Shown here piece by piece: positions 1-9,443 of a stretch of 59,335 bases of DNA. The translations under genes and the position numbers were made by a program. The notes below the pieces were generated by a model that searched no databases, was not told where the DNA came from, and worked only from the letters and a program-made list of their open reading frames with translations. Source of the DNA: Bacteroidota bacterium (GTDB lineage: Bacteria > Bacteroidota > Bacteroidia > Flavobacteriales_F > PHOS-HE28); contig JAEZDL010000095.1 of the NCBI GenBank assembly GCA_023418095.1, positions 1-59,335 on the forward strand. The letters run 5' to 3'. Positions within the stretch are counted from its first letter, which is position 1. The number at the start of each line of letters is the position of its first letter.

Positions 1-1316
1 GCAAGACGCGTGCGGAGCTGACGCCCGATGGCAAGCACTACCTGATCAATGGCCAGAAGATGTGGATCACGAACGGTGGTTTTGCCGATGTGTTCACAGT
101 GTTCGCCAAGATCGGCGATGACAAGAATCTGACAGCCTTCATTGTGGAGAAGGATTTCGGCGGGATCACGCTGAACCCCGAGGAGAAGAAGATGGGGATC
201 AAAGGCAGTAGCACGCGACAGGTGTTCTTCAACGATTGCAAGGTGCCGGTGGAGAATATGCTGAGCACTCGCGAGAACGGTTTCAAGATCGCGGTGAACA
301 TTTTGAACATCGGAAGGATAAAGCTGGCCGGTGCCGCGCTGGGCGGTGCGAAACAGACGGTGACGCTGGCGATCAAGTACGCGAATGAGCGGGTGCAGTT
401 CGGGAAGCCGATCGCGAGCTTCGGGGCGATACAACAGAAGCTGGCCGATATGGCGATCTACTGTTACGCCACCGAGAGCGCGACCTACCGCTGCAGCAAC
501 GATATGGAGCGCGCGATCGAGGATCTCAAAAGCGGCGGCGCCGATCACGCGACCGCGTTGCTGAAGGGCGTGGAGCAATACGCTGCGGAGGCCGCGATCT
601 TGAAAGTGGTGGGCAGCGAGTGTCTGGACTTTGTGGTGGATGAGGCGGTGCAGATCCATGGGGGCATGGGCTACAGTGCGGAGAGTGCTGTGGAGCGCGC
701 ATACCGCGATAGCCGCATCAACCGGATCTTCGAGGGAACCAACGAGATCAATCGTTTGCTGACGGTGGATATGATCATGCGCCGCGCGTTGAAAGGTCAA
801 TTGGATCTAATGGGTCCGGCGAAGGCTGTTGCTGATGAGTTGCTTGGGATCCCTGACTTTGCCGAGCCGGATGAGAGTCTGCTGGGGCTGGAGAAGGGCT
901 ATGTGCGCAATTTCAAGAAGGCGGTACTGATGGTGGCTGGTGGTGCCACGCAGAAGCTGGGCCTGGGCCTTGGCGAGGAGCAGGAGATCGTGATGCATAT
1001 CGCGGATATGGTGATCGATACGTACATGGCGGAGAGTGTGCTTTTGCGGACGTTGAAGCTTGTCGACTCCTCGGCTGCGCTCGGAGTGACAAGCACCGAT
1101 GAGCAAATTGCGATGGCGCGGATCTACATCAATGATGCGGCGGACCGGATCCATAAGCATGCGAAGGAGGCGGTGAATGCCTTTGCCGACGGTGATGAGC
1201 AGCGCGCGATGCTGATGGGTGCGAAACGCTTCACCAAGACGCAGCCACTGAATACGAAGGAGCTCCGGAGGGTTGTGGCGGGGAAGATGGTGGAGGCTGG
1301 GAGGTATCCGTGGTGA
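1..1316 (+). CDS. acyl-CoA dehydrogenase, C-terminal 437 residues (5' end outside window)
   Basis: Flavoprotein that oxidises acyl-CoA to trans-2-enoyl-CoA in beta-oxidation. The open frame runs from base 3, so the start lies upstream of the window. Visible family features are the beta-domain stretch with MWITNGG, the helical FAD domain with NERVQFGKPI and QIHGGMGYS, and IFEGTNEI, whose Glu (codon 732-734) sits where VLCAD-type enzymes have the catalytic base. About 190 residues follow the canonical catalytic core, as in the long VLCAD/ACAD9-like enzymes of about 600 residues common in Bacteroidota. Chain-length specificity cannot be read from the sequence. No terminator is seen in the 44 bases before the next gene. 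Confidence 0.93.
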   Translation, partial: KTRAELTPDGKHYLINGQKMWITNGGFADVFTVFAKIGDDKNLTAFIVEKDFGGITLNPEEKKMGIKGSSTRQVFFNDCKVPVENMLSTRENGFKIAVNILNIGRIKLAGAALGGAKQTVTLAIKYANERVQFGKPIASFGAIQQKLADMAIYCYATESATYRCSNDMERAIEDLKSGGADHATALLKGVEQYAAEAAILKVVGSECLDFVVDEAVQIHGGMGYSAESAVERAYRDSRINRIFEGTNEINRLLTVDMIMRRALKGQLDLMGPAKAVADELLGIPDFAEPDESLLGLEKGYVRNFKKAVLMVAGGATQKLGLGLGEEQEIVMHIADMVIDTYMAESVLLRTLKLVDSSAALGVTSTDEQIAMARIYINDAADRIHKHAKEAVNAFADGDEQRAMLMGAKRFTKTQPLNTKELRRVVAGKMVEAGRYPW

Positions 1317-1360
1317 AGTGAGAGGCAGCGTATCTGGATCTAGACTTGTCTTAGATTCAC

Positions 1361-2560
1361 ATGAACATGCGCTACCTCGTTCTCCCTTTTGCATTCATTG
1401 CTTTAATGGGCCACGCCCAATGGCAACAACTTCCTGATTTTCCGGGTACGCCTCGCGATGATGCAGCCGCATTTGCGATCGGTGCGGACGTATTTGTCGG
1501 AACAGGCAAGGAAGCAGATTCCTTGCTCACCAACGACTGGTATCGGTTCGATGGCGATCTATGGCAATGGTCACAGATCGCTGCATTGCCCGCAACTCCA
1601 AGGCATTATTGCAGTGCGTTCGCATTGACAGATCCAGATGACGACTACGGATATCTATTCGGGGGTCTTGATGATACTGGTCCTCTAAATGAGTTGTGGC
1701 GATATGATCCAATGACCAACACTTGGACTCAAATGTCATCCTTGCCGGGGGAGCCACGCCATGCCGCAGTTGCTTTTGATGGTGGTTACATCGCAACGGG
1801 GCTTCTCGCGGACAGTACAGCGACGAACGAGCTATGGAAATATGATCCGGTTACTGACTCCTGGGAACAGCTGGCATCACTACCCGGCACATCTCGTCAT
1901 CGGGCATGTGGGGCTGAACTTCTCGGAAGAACGATAATAGGAGGTGTGGATGGGAACAACACGATTTTGAGCGATTGCTGGACATACGATGCGACCACCG
2001 ATAGCTGGTCCGATTGCGTATCGCTGCCAGAGGGCAGATATAGCGCAATGTGCGGATTTGCAGGCTATGATGATCTGCTCATTGGTGGTTCCATCAATGA
2101 TTCGACTATCGTAGAGACTGGATTCAAATGGAACCTGACATCATGGCTTCCCAGTGGTGACCCACATCCGGGTGGAACCCGTCGAGGAGGGATCATGGTC
2201 GGGCCAACAGAAAACAGTGCCGGAGGATGGGATACCTACCTCGGACTCGGACTGTCCAATGATGGCATGCGTCACAATGATTGGTATGTGACTGGAGGAG
2301 CTTTCAGCGTGAATGAACTTTCCATGGGAAAAGTGGCTGTTCATCCGAATCCGACTTCTGGCGCTCTTTGGATCGAAATGCCTGAGCAATGGGCGAATGC
2401 TGAATGCATCGTGTATGATGGTATTGCTAGAGCCGTTACTAAAACTCGCGTGATGCGAGGATCTCCGATCGACTTGGAAAGCTTATCAGCTGGTCGATAT
2501 GATCTCGTGATCAGCTATGGCAATGAACGTAAACGTGCATCAGTGATCAAGTTGCCTTGA
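1361..2560 (+). CDS. Kelch-repeat beta-propeller protein with T9SS sorting tail
   Basis: Secreted protein of 399 residues. Residues 1-19 form a signal peptide ending GHA before QWQQ. Residues about 20-280 hold Kelch-type blades with recurring NELWRYDP / NELWKYDP, TWTQM and WEQLASLPG units, and GG pairs such as YLFGGLDD. The last about 80 residues start with VHPNPTSGALW and end VIKLP, the pattern of the type A (Por_Secre_tail) T9SS sorting domain, so export across the outer membrane is inferred. The ATG at 1361 is chosen because it directly precedes the signal peptide; a weak TAGACTTG box lies at 1341-1348. The next gene encodes a close paralogue, so this is a tandem duplication. No ligand can be named. 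Confidence 0.88.
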   Translation: MNMRYLVLPFAFIALMGHAQWQQLPDFPGTPRDDAAAFAIGADVFVGTGKEADSLLTNDWYRFDGDLWQWSQIAALPATPRHYCSAFALTDPDDDYGYLFGGLDDTGPLNELWRYDPMTNTWTQMSSLPGEPRHAAVAFDGGYIATGLLADSTATNELWKYDPVTDSWEQLASLPGTSRHRACGAELLGRTIIGGVDGNNTILSDCWTYDATTDSWSDCVSLPEGRYSAMCGFAGYDDLLIGGSINDSTIVETGFKWNLTSWLPSGDPHPGGTRRGGIMVGPTENSAGGWDTYLGLGLSNDGMRHNDWYVTGGAFSVNELSMGKVAVHPNPTSGALWIEMPEQWANAECIVYDGIARAVTKTRVMRGSPIDLESLSAGRYDLVISYGNERKRASVIKLP

Positions 2561-2654
2561 CTTCCCGTTCTAACCACGGATCGTCCTATCCTTCATGTGG
2601 ATCGTCCTTTGCATTGCAGTGGACAGCGATCCAGCTTTGTACAAAACAAGCGCT

Positions 2655-3839
2655 ATGAGAGATCTTGTTCTACTCGCCATTCTCATCCCTTCGATCGATT
2701 TCGCCCAAACCTGGCAGCAACTCCCTTCCTTCCCTGGCACACCGCGCGATGATGCCGCCAGTTTTTCGATCGATAATTACATCTATGTCGGCACCGGGAT
2801 GGAAGTTGGCTGGGGGCTTACCAGCGATTGGTACCGCTTCAATATGACCACCGACACCTGGGAACCGATCGCTTCACTGCCTGCATCACCTCGCCAATAT
2901 TGCGCAGGTTTCACAGTTGAAGGGATCGGCTATCTCTTCGGTGGGATCGATGCGAATGGTGCGCTCAACGAACTCTGGTCCTATGATCCAGCCGAAGATC
3001 AGTGGACGCAAAAAGCTTCTCTTCCAGCGGAAGCACGATCGGCTTGCGCGACATCCGAAGGGTTCGGTTATGGCATTGTTGCTACCGGAATGCTTTCATC
3101 GGGAACGGCCACCAACGAGGCCTGGAAGTATCATCCGCAGACGGACTCTTGGGAGCAGATGGCCGACGTGCCAGGTCCGGCACGGCATCGCGCCGCAGGT
3201 TACCTCGCGAACGGTGGCATGACGATCAGCGGTGGTGCGGATCAGGACTTCAATGCCTTGAGCGATGTTTGGACGTATCCCGTTTTCTTCGAGATCGGCG
3301 AATGGATCGAACAGCAAGCCATGCCCGGTCCACGATATGGGCATCGCGGCGGCAGCAACGGCGCCGTGATCGGCGGCGCGAGTGAACAGTTGGTCTTCCA
3401 CGATGATGTTTGGTGGTCGATGGGACTTGACTGGATCACCATGCCAGCCTTTCCAGGAGGAGAAAGACGAGGCGGGATCGCTCATGGATCGGAAGCTGCG
3501 ATCACATCCTACATGTATTTCGGGCTCGGTCTTCAACCGGAGAACGGCGACTTCGCGCGAAGGAACGATTGGTGGAGAATGACCTACACAACTTCGATCG
3601 CACAGATCGGTGCCACTGAGATCAATGTTCATCCGAATCCTACGAATGATCTGATCAACGTGGTGAATATTCCACCGAATTCGCATTACATGATCCATGC
3701 TGCTGTTGGCGATCGGATCGCACAAGGCACGATCGGAAATGGATCGATCGATGTTTCCACCCTCGCCGCAGGCCGTTACACATTGCTTTTGGTGAATGAA
3801 GGCACAACTTTGCGTTCTTCATTCATCAAACTTCCCTGA
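2655..3839 (+). CDS. Kelch-repeat beta-propeller protein with T9SS sorting tail (tandem paralogue)
   Basis: Paralogue of the preceding gene, 394 residues from the ATG at 2655. That start is preferred over the upstream in-frame ATG at 2595 because it places a signal peptide (MRDLVLLAILIPSIDFAQ) at the N-terminus. Shared blocks include SFPGTPRDDA-type openings, DWYRFN, YLFGGID, NELWSYDP and ATNEAWKYHP. The C-terminal tail begins VHPNPTNDLIN and ends FIKLP, a T9SS type A tail. The stop is immediately followed by the ATG of the methyltransferase, which suggests co-transcription with it, although the functions look unrelated. Extracellular location is inferred; the ligand is unknown. Confidence 0.86.
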   Translation: MRDLVLLAILIPSIDFAQTWQQLPSFPGTPRDDAASFSIDNYIYVGTGMEVGWGLTSDWYRFNMTTDTWEPIASLPASPRQYCAGFTVEGIGYLFGGIDANGALNELWSYDPAEDQWTQKASLPAEARSACATSEGFGYGIVATGMLSSGTATNEAWKYHPQTDSWEQMADVPGPARHRAAGYLANGGMTISGGADQDFNALSDVWTYPVFFEIGEWIEQQAMPGPRYGHRGGSNGAVIGGASEQLVFHDDVWWSMGLDWITMPAFPGGERRGGIAHGSEAAITSYMYFGLGLQPENGDFARRNDWWRMTYTTSIAQIGATEINVHPNPTNDLINVVNIPPNSHYMIHAAVGDRIAQGTIGNGSIDVSTLAAGRYTLLLVNEGTTLRSSFIKLP

Positions 3840-4475
3840 ATGCAATTCATCGATCCGGTTCTTGAGAAATACGCTGAGAACTTTACCGAACCCGAGCCGG
3901 AATATCTGAAGGAACTCGCTGCGGAAACGAGATCCAAGGTTGAGCTGCCGCAGATGCTGAGCGGACATCTGCAAGGCCGCTTCCTCAGCATGATGAGCAA
4001 ATTGCTGCGCCCGAAACTCGTGATCGATATCGGCACGTTCACAGGTTACAGCGCGATGTGCATGGCCGAAGGCCTGGCTGAAGGTGGCGTAGTTCATACC
4101 ATCGATATCAACGACAGACTTGCGCCAATGGTCGATCGCTTTTTACGGAAGGCCCGACTCCATGATCGCGTACATCAGCATCTTGCGCCCGCCACGGAAG
4201 TGATCCCTTCGATCGAAGGAATGGCCGATCTGGTCTTCATCGACGCGGACAAAGGCAATTACTCAAATTACTTTGATCTGGTCATCGATCGGGTGCGATC
4301 GGGCGGGATCATCATCGCCGACAATGTGCTTTGGAGCGGCCGGGTGCTGGATCGCGATCAGGATGATGAGACGAAGGCGCTCTCCGCTTACGCGAAAAAA
4401 GTGAGCTCCGATCCGCGCGTGGAGAACCTACTACTCCCCCTTCGCGATGGGCTCTTGATCAGCCGTAAGAAGTGA
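3840..4475 (+). CDS. O-methyltransferase, class I SAM-dependent (COMT/CCoAOMT-like)
   Basis: Cytosolic 211-residue enzyme of methyltransferase family 3 (catechol / caffeoyl-CoA O-methyltransferase type), which methylates a vicinal hydroxyl with SAM and a divalent metal. Motif I, VIDIGTFTGYSA, lies at residues 61-72. Metal-ligand candidates are D135 in FIDADK and D161-N162 in ADNVLW, both in the expected places. Length matches the usual 210-220 residues. The ATG directly abuts the stop of the Kelch gene (TGA then ATG), so translation is probably coupled. Homologues of this type are widespread in Bacteroidota; the natural substrate cannot be told. Confidence 0.9.
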   Translation: MQFIDPVLEKYAENFTEPEPEYLKELAAETRSKVELPQMLSGHLQGRFLSMMSKLLRPKLVIDIGTFTGYSAMCMAEGLAEGGVVHTIDINDRLAPMVDRFLRKARLHDRVHQHLAPATEVIPSIEGMADLVFIDADKGNYSNYFDLVIDRVRSGGIIIADNVLWSGRVLDRDQDDETKALSAYAKKVSSDPRVENLLLPLRDGLLISRKK

Positions 4476-4505
4476 ACGCCCAGTGATCGGATTACCTTTA
4501 TCTGC

Positions 4506-4892
4506 ATGGAAGCACAACTCTTCTATAAGGAATTCGGCAGGCTGCTGTATGCGATCGCTGCCGCGGATGGGTCCGTTGCCGCAGAAGAAGTGGCCACCTT
4601 GAAAAGGATCGTGAGCGAGCAGCTCGTTCCGCTCGAAGCATCAACCGACCAGTTCGGGACCGATCAGGCGTTCATCACGGAATTCGAATTCGATGTGCTG
4701 GCCGATCGCAGCGCTTCCGCAGAAGGTGCGTTCGATTCGTTCATCGCCTACATGTCGCGCCACCACAACGACCTTTCCGCAGAGCGAAGGAAAATGATCC
4801 TGAAGGCGGCCGATGCCGTGGCGCGTGCTTTCCATGGAAAGAGCAAGGATGAGATACCGATGCTGCGCGCGCTGCGCAAACATCTGGGCTGA
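4506..4892 (+). CDS. TerB-like (tellurite-resistance fold) small protein
   Basis: A 128-residue soluble, helical protein without signal peptide. The N-terminal stretch LLYAIAAADGSVAAEEV resembles TerB/DjlA-N domains, which carry an acidic loop of the form ADG.v...E and bind metal. The rest, including ERRKMILKAADAVA, is helical and compatible with the same fold. The match is by pattern only, so the call is moderate. A TACCTTTA element at 4493-4500, one base off the TAnnTTTG promoter box, lies 5 bases before the ATG, so it may have its own promoter and an almost leaderless transcript. Function in the cell is unknown. Confidence 0.55.
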   Translation: MEAQLFYKEFGRLLYAIAAADGSVAAEEVATLKRIVSEQLVPLEASTDQFGTDQAFITEFEFDVLADRSASAEGAFDSFIAYMSRHHNDLSAERRKMILKAADAVARAFHGKSKDEIPMLRALRKHLG

Positions 4893-4911
4893 GCCAGGAG
4901 GCACGGCAGAA

Positions 4912-4919
4912 GATCTTTG
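4912..4919 (+). promoter_or_regulatory. candidate -7 promoter box of the threonine aldolase gene
   Basis: GATCTTTG followed by CGGCGG differs by one base from the Bacteroidota -7 consensus TAnnTTTG and lies 20 bases before the aldolase ATG. The same CTTTGCGGC context occurs before yidC at 40918. No clear TTG -33 element was found at the right distance. Confidence 0.4.
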
Positions 4920-4939
4920 CGGCGGTAACTTGGCGGCCC

Positions 4940-5968
4940 ATGCGGACCATCGATCTTCGATCGGATACGGTGACAAGGCCTTCTGCCGGCATGCGCGACG
5001 CGATCGCCGCGGCCGATGTGGGTGATGATGTCTTCGGTGAAGATCCCACGGTGAATTCGCTGGAGGAACGCCTGGCGAAAATGTTCGGCCACGACGCCGG
5101 TCTGTTCTGTCCGAGCGGTACCATGACCAACCAGATCGCCATCAACGTGCACACTTCAGCTGGCGATGAGGTGATCTGCGATGATGGCGCCCACATCTAT
5201 CGTTACGAAGGTGGTGGAATAATGGCCACGAGCGGCTGTTCAGTGAAGCTGATCCAAAGCGATCGGGGGCGTTTCACCGCTGAACAAGTATCGACTTCGA
5301 TCAATGATCCGGCAGCACATTACCTGGCACGCACTCGGCTGGTGAACATCGAGAATACGAGCAATCGGGGCGGTGGCGCGGTGTGGGATCTTCGCGAAGT
5401 GGATCGGATCAAAAAGGTCTGCGCCGATCATGGGCTCGCTCTTCACCTCGATGGTGCGCGGATCTTCAATGCACTGGCCGTTACCGGTGGATCTCCTGAG
5501 GAATGGGGACGCCGGTTCGATTCCGTTTCGATCTGTTTGAGCAAAGGACCGGGTGCACCGGTCGGTTCGGTGCTGGTGGGCGGAAAGGAATTCATCGCGA
5601 AAGCGCGACGGGTTCGTAAAAGGATCGGCGGTGGCATGCGACAGGCAGGTCTATTGGCTGCAGCTTGCCATTATGCGCTCGACCACAATTTGCCAAGGTT
5701 GGCCGGGGATCATAAGCGTGCGCGTGTGATCGCGGCGGCGTTGGATGAACTTCGGATCGCTTCATCCATACTTCCGGTGGAGACGAACATCATCATCTTC
5801 ACCCTGCACCAGATCAGCTCGCTCGATCGGTTCCTGCAGCACCTTAAGGCCGCAGGCATCTTCGCTTCGGTCTTCGGGCCGGGAATGGTGCGCATGGTAA
5901 CGCATCTCGATATCGATGACAACGACATCGATCATGTCATTTCAACATTGAAGGAATTCGAACCATGA
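4940..5968 (+). CDS. ltaE: low-specificity L-threonine aldolase (PLP enzyme)
   Basis: Cleaves L-threonine or allo-threonine to glycine and acetaldehyde. The 342-residue length is typical. The N-terminal IDLRSDTVTRPS signature of beta-eliminating-lyase-like aldolases is present. K202 in SICLSKGPGAPVGS is the predicted pyridoxal phosphate Schiff-base lysine; D171 in HLDGARIFN should contact the PLP ring nitrogen; EDPTVN at 34-39 and the PSG at 58-60 are also family hallmarks. It is soluble. It overlaps the next gene by ATGA (5965-5968), so the lipoprotein and then the sensor kinase appear translationally coupled to it, giving a three-gene unit with no obvious functional link. Confidence 0.93.
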   Translation: MRTIDLRSDTVTRPSAGMRDAIAAADVGDDVFGEDPTVNSLEERLAKMFGHDAGLFCPSGTMTNQIAINVHTSAGDEVICDDGAHIYRYEGGGIMATSGCSVKLIQSDRGRFTAEQVSTSINDPAAHYLARTRLVNIENTSNRGGGAVWDLREVDRIKKVCADHGLALHLDGARIFNALAVTGGSPEEWGRRFDSVSICLSKGPGAPVGSVLVGGKEFIAKARRVRKRIGGGMRQAGLLAAACHYALDHNLPRLAGDHKRARVIAAALDELRIASSILPVETNIIIFTLHQISSLDRFLQHLKAAGIFASVFGPGMVRMVTHLDIDDNDIDHVISTLKEFEP

Positions 5969-6342
5969 AGAGATACATCCTGTTCCTTGTGATCCTTTCC
6001 GCCTGCGCCGGACCGCAATACCTGCACAAGGAAGTGCATGATGGTGTTGAGATCGCCTACTTCTGGAAACACTCCGAAAAAGGTCCCAGCGAACTGATCA
6101 TGCGCATGGACAATGTTTCGCAGGAAGATCGCCGCGTGTCGCTTGTGGTGGATCTCTATCATCAGGGAAAGACCGTGGAAACATTGCAGGCGGATACGTG
6201 CGTGCGGGTGGGCCAGTCGTTGAACGGAAAGTTGAACGGGATCTATTTCGTGCCCGCGACAGTAACGCCCGGGCAGATCAGGAACGGTGAGATCCTCGTT
6301 GAAATGACACGCACATTCGTTGAACCGCTGCCCTGCGAATGA
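5965..6342 (+). CDS. small lipoprotein, YcfL-like
   Basis: A 125-residue predicted lipoprotein: MKRYILFLVILSAC gives a short hydrophobic segment ending in the lipobox cysteine C14. The mature part (VEIAYFWKH, LIMRMDNVS, VSLVVDLYHQG) looks like an all-beta domain and resembles the DUF1425/YcfL group of periplasmic lipoproteins; that assignment is tentative. It overlaps the aldolase upstream by 4 bases and the kinase downstream by 4 bases (ATGA both times). It may be an accessory to the sensor kinase periplasmic domain, but this is inferred only from position. Confidence 0.6.
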   Translation: MKRYILFLVILSACAGPQYLHKEVHDGVEIAYFWKHSEKGPSELIMRMDNVSQEDRRVSLVVDLYHQGKTVETLQADTCVRVGQSLNGKLNGIYFVPATVTPGQIRNGEILVEMTRTFVEPLPCE

Positions 6343-8072
6343 TCTTCAACCGGCATACCGATCGCCTGATCGCCTATGGCGTGGTGGGTGTGCTCCTGCT
6401 CGCGATCGCATTCATCGTGATCGCCGGCTACGGCCTGCAGAAACGCCAGATGGACCTTGCCGGATCATCGCTCGATCGCACACAGCAGATGCTGCGTTTG
6501 CGGTTGGATGCGATGTTCCAGGAATTGAACGAGGATCTTCGCGAGGAATCCGCGGTGCTCGAGGAAAGATCCTTCACCGACATATGGGCGTTGGAAGAAC
6601 GGTGGAGGCCGCTGTTCAATTCGCATTGGTCCATACTGGCGATCCGGCTTGCCGATGAACACGGCGACCTTATCAGTTACCAACGCAACGGTGGAACGAA
6701 CCTGCTGATCGTTTCCAGCAGTTACGCTCCGGGCCGCGCACCGCTGCTGATCGATCCGCAGGTGCGCGATACCATTCCGCTCGATACCGCGCGTTTCCTT
6801 GACGAGATCACCGATCCGCGTCAGCAGATCTGGTTCGGCAAGGCGCTGGAGAACACGCGCGATGAACCGGCCTGGAACATCAGATACGAGAACGATACAA
6901 CGATCCCGATCCTGCAGGTGAGCAAGCTCTTCAGGCCGCGGCAGGAAGGTGCTTCGTTCAAGATCATCCAGATGGATGTGGACCTGAGCCGTTCCTATTG
7001 GATGGATACGCATACCTCGCCGCTGAACCAATATGGCGTTATGCTGCTCGATGGTACCGGGCACCTGTTGCAGATCCCCCATCAACGCACACAGGGAACG
7101 ATCCCCCAGGCGGTGGAGAAAGCTGCGGAGCAGTGGTTGAAGGACAGGAATGCAAGGCCATACTCCATCGATCATGATGGGCGCACGTACCGTGCCCTTA
7201 TCGCACCTTATTCGCTGAACGGCCTTACGCTCTATTCGGGCGTGTTGCTCGATGCCGGGCTGATCGAGATCTGGACGAAGCCTGAAAAGATCGGCCTTGT
7301 GGTGATGGGGATCCTGATCGTTCTGCTTTCAACTCTTCTTGCGTGGATGGCGCTTCGCAAACGCAAGGAGAATGCGAAGCTGCAACGGCAGGCGCGGCGA
7401 AGCCGAACCCAGGAGCGGAAACTCGCAAAGGCGATCGGAGAACGTGAAGTGCTGAATCGCGAAGTACATCATCGTGTGAAGAACAATCTTCAGGTGGTGA
7501 GCAGTCTGCTGAACCTGCAGGCGACACGGTTGGATGAAGGCCCGGTGCGCGAAGAGTTCATCCGCGGAAAGAAGCGGATCGATATGATCGCGCTGGTGCA
7601 CCACAAGCTCTACGGGCTACAGGATCTGCGCAACGTGAACATCGGCACGTTCTTCAATGCGCTGATCGCCGAACTCGCCACCATGCACCAGCCACGCAGC
7701 CGCACCATCAGTTTCGAAGTGGATGCGAACGACCTGCATACCGACCAGGATACGGCGATCGAACTTGGGATCATTCTTTGCGAACTCGTGTCCAACTGCT
7801 TCCAGCACGCCTTTCCTTACGCGACCGGTGGCCACGTGGATATTCAGGTGCGCTCGGTGGAGAACGACCTTTACCGGTTGATCGTGCGCGATAATGGAAA
7901 AGGGCTGAACTCCGGCTACGCCGATGGCCCGGGAAAACTCGGCCTGGAGATCGTGGATGCGCTCGCCGGCCAGCTCGATGGTGAGTTCCACATGTCCGAG
8001 AACAATGGTGTGGTGTTCGAAGTGCTCTTCAGGATGAGCCGCCAGCGTTACGCCGATCCGCTCGAAGCCTGA
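6339..8072 (+). CDS. membrane sensor histidine kinase, HisKA_2 / HWE-like
   Basis: 577 residues. One transmembrane helix at about 12-32, a periplasmic sensor region of about 280 residues, a second helix at about 313-333, a short coiled coil (RRSRTQERKLAKAIGERE), then the kinase core. EVHHRVKNNLQVV places the phosphorylated His at about residue 378, the HisKA_2 form. The ATPase has its N-box Asn at about 486 (CELVSNCFQHAF), VRDNGKGL and LGLEIVDALAGQL. HisKA_2 kinases usually signal to a separate regulator; none is encoded nearby, so this is an orphan. The ATG overlaps the lipoprotein stop. The stop lies 4 bases from that of the convergent OmpA-family gene, with no terminator between. Confidence 0.9.
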   Translation: MIFNRHTDRLIAYGVVGVLLLAIAFIVIAGYGLQKRQMDLAGSSLDRTQQMLRLRLDAMFQELNEDLREESAVLEERSFTDIWALEERWRPLFNSHWSILAIRLADEHGDLISYQRNGGTNLLIVSSSYAPGRAPLLIDPQVRDTIPLDTARFLDEITDPRQQIWFGKALENTRDEPAWNIRYENDTTIPILQVSKLFRPRQEGASFKIIQMDVDLSRSYWMDTHTSPLNQYGVMLLDGTGHLLQIPHQRTQGTIPQAVEKAAEQWLKDRNARPYSIDHDGRTYRALIAPYSLNGLTLYSGVLLDAGLIEIWTKPEKIGLVVMGILIVLLSTLLAWMALRKRKENAKLQRQARRSRTQERKLAKAIGEREVLNREVHHRVKNNLQVVSSLLNLQATRLDEGPVREEFIRGKKRIDMIALVHHKLYGLQDLRNVNIGTFFNALIAELATMHQPRSRTISFEVDANDLHTDQDTAIELGIILCELVSNCFQHAFPYATGGHVDIQVRSVENDLYRLIVRDNGKGLNSGYADGPGKLGLEIVDALAGQLDGEFHMSENNGVVFEVLFRMSRQRYADPLEA

Positions 8073-8076
8073 ACGA

Positions 8077-9384
8077 TCAACGCAACCATTCGATCTCCAC
8101 GCGCCGCTGGCTGGGATCGTTCATGTCGCTGCGGCTGTCCCCATAATAGTTCATGAGCAACCGATCCGGGGAAATGCCTCGTGTGATGAAATGCTGGCGC
8201 ACCGCCTTTGCACGTTGCTCGCTCAGCTTCATGTTCATGGCCGCATCGCCGGCCCGATCGGTGTAACCCGTGATCAGTATCCTTGCCTTTGGCGATCGCT
8301 TGAGCTGACCATGGACCTCATCGAGCAGGCCGCTGTATTCCGGGGCGACCGTGGTGGATCCGCGTGTGAAGCGGATCGTTATGTTATGGCCGGTGAGATC
8401 GCTCAGATCGGCCAGGGTGTTCTCGTCCCCATTGCTGCGCCCTTCACGCACTTCAAGTTCGAGCCCCGTAAGCCGGTCGTTCAGGTCGTCCATGCGGTCG
8501 CGCAATTCCCAAAGTTCCTTCCGCTGGTCCATGTGATCGATGCGCTCATTGATCCGGTCCAGTTCCGCCTTCAACCATTGATCCCGCTTCCGGACAGGCT
8601 CGTTCGACCTGGGCCGGGCCTCCGTGATGGCTTGCACCAGATCGATCGGTAGCTCCACATCAGCGCCACTGGCATCGGCAAGCTTCAGATCGAGCGCGCA
8701 GAGGTATCGATCATCGTCGAAAACCGTTCCGCAGGAAGAACCGATCGGGATGTTCGCAAGCTTTCGCTCCTCTTCATCACGTTGGAACACGTCGATCCCT
8801 GCGAAGGCAAGCAGATCACGCCGCATCAACCGCTCGAATTCCTCGCGCTGGCTTCGCACGTAGTAATAGATCGCCAGGTATTTGTCCTGGTCGCTGCCAC
8901 CGTTCACGGCATTCTTCGCATGCGACCAATCGATCACCACAAGCCTCCTCAACTGGTCCTTTGTCGCCGCTGAGAAATCATCGAAGTCCAGATCCGATCC
9001 CAACTTGCTGATCGCCGCCTTTATCATGGCGGCCATTTCGATCGTCATCCGTTCGGCGTGCACATCGGCCTTCACTCCCTGCTTGGAAAAATGGATCCGC
9101 TGATCCAGGTACGCACCAAGGCCGCTTTCGATCAATCGATCCAACTGCAATGGATATTCCCGGGCGCTCGCCGACATGGGGTGCAGATCGAACGACGGCT
9201 GGCCTGCGGGAATACCGCGCCATACGGCCTGCATAAGCAATTCACCCGCTTCGGAAGCCTTGTTGCGACCATGAACGATCACATCCCCGCCGGATGCTTC
9301 TCCCTGGAGATCGATCTGCGCGAACGAATGATGCACGCAGGTTGCTGCGAACAAGAACAAACAGGTCCTGATCAGCGTGGGCAT
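8077..9384 (-). CDS. OmpA-family outer-membrane/peptidoglycan-associated protein with coiled coil
   Basis: 435 residues, signal peptide MPTLIRTCLFLFAATCVHH to SFAQ. Residues about 60-250 have no recognised domain. A heptad-rich stretch around 265-315 (RDQWLKAELDRINERIDHM and following) predicts a coiled coil. The C-terminal 115 residues are an OmpA-like peptidoglycan-binding domain: ILITGYTDRAGDAAMN, LSEQRAKAVRQHF, RLLMNYYGDSR. The IRFTRGSTTVAPEY segment is the usual first strand of that domain. It is probably a periplasmic tether anchored to the cell wall. It converges on the kinase gene; a second, unrelated OmpA-family gene lies at 21978. Confidence 0.85.
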   Translation of the reverse strand: MPTLIRTCLFLFAATCVHHSFAQIDLQGEASGGDVIVHGRNKASEAGELLMQAVWRGIPAGQPSFDLHPMSASAREYPLQLDRLIESGLGAYLDQRIHFSKQGVKADVHAERMTIEMAAMIKAAISKLGSDLDFDDFSAATKDQLRRLVVIDWSHAKNAVNGGSDQDKYLAIYYYVRSQREEFERLMRRDLLAFAGIDVFQRDEEERKLANIPIGSSCGTVFDDDRYLCALDLKLADASGADVELPIDLVQAITEARPRSNEPVRKRDQWLKAELDRINERIDHMDQRKELWELRDRMDDLNDRLTGLELEVREGRSNGDENTLADLSDLTGHNITIRFTRGSTTVAPEYSGLLDEVHGQLKRSPKARILITGYTDRAGDAAMNMKLSEQRAKAVRQHFITRGISPDRLLMNYYGDSRSDMNDPSQRRVEIEWLR

Positions 9385-9443
9385 CGCTGGGTTTCAGCCC
9401 GTGAACTTAGGCCGATACCGTGGTGTCTGTCCAGCACTTTTCC

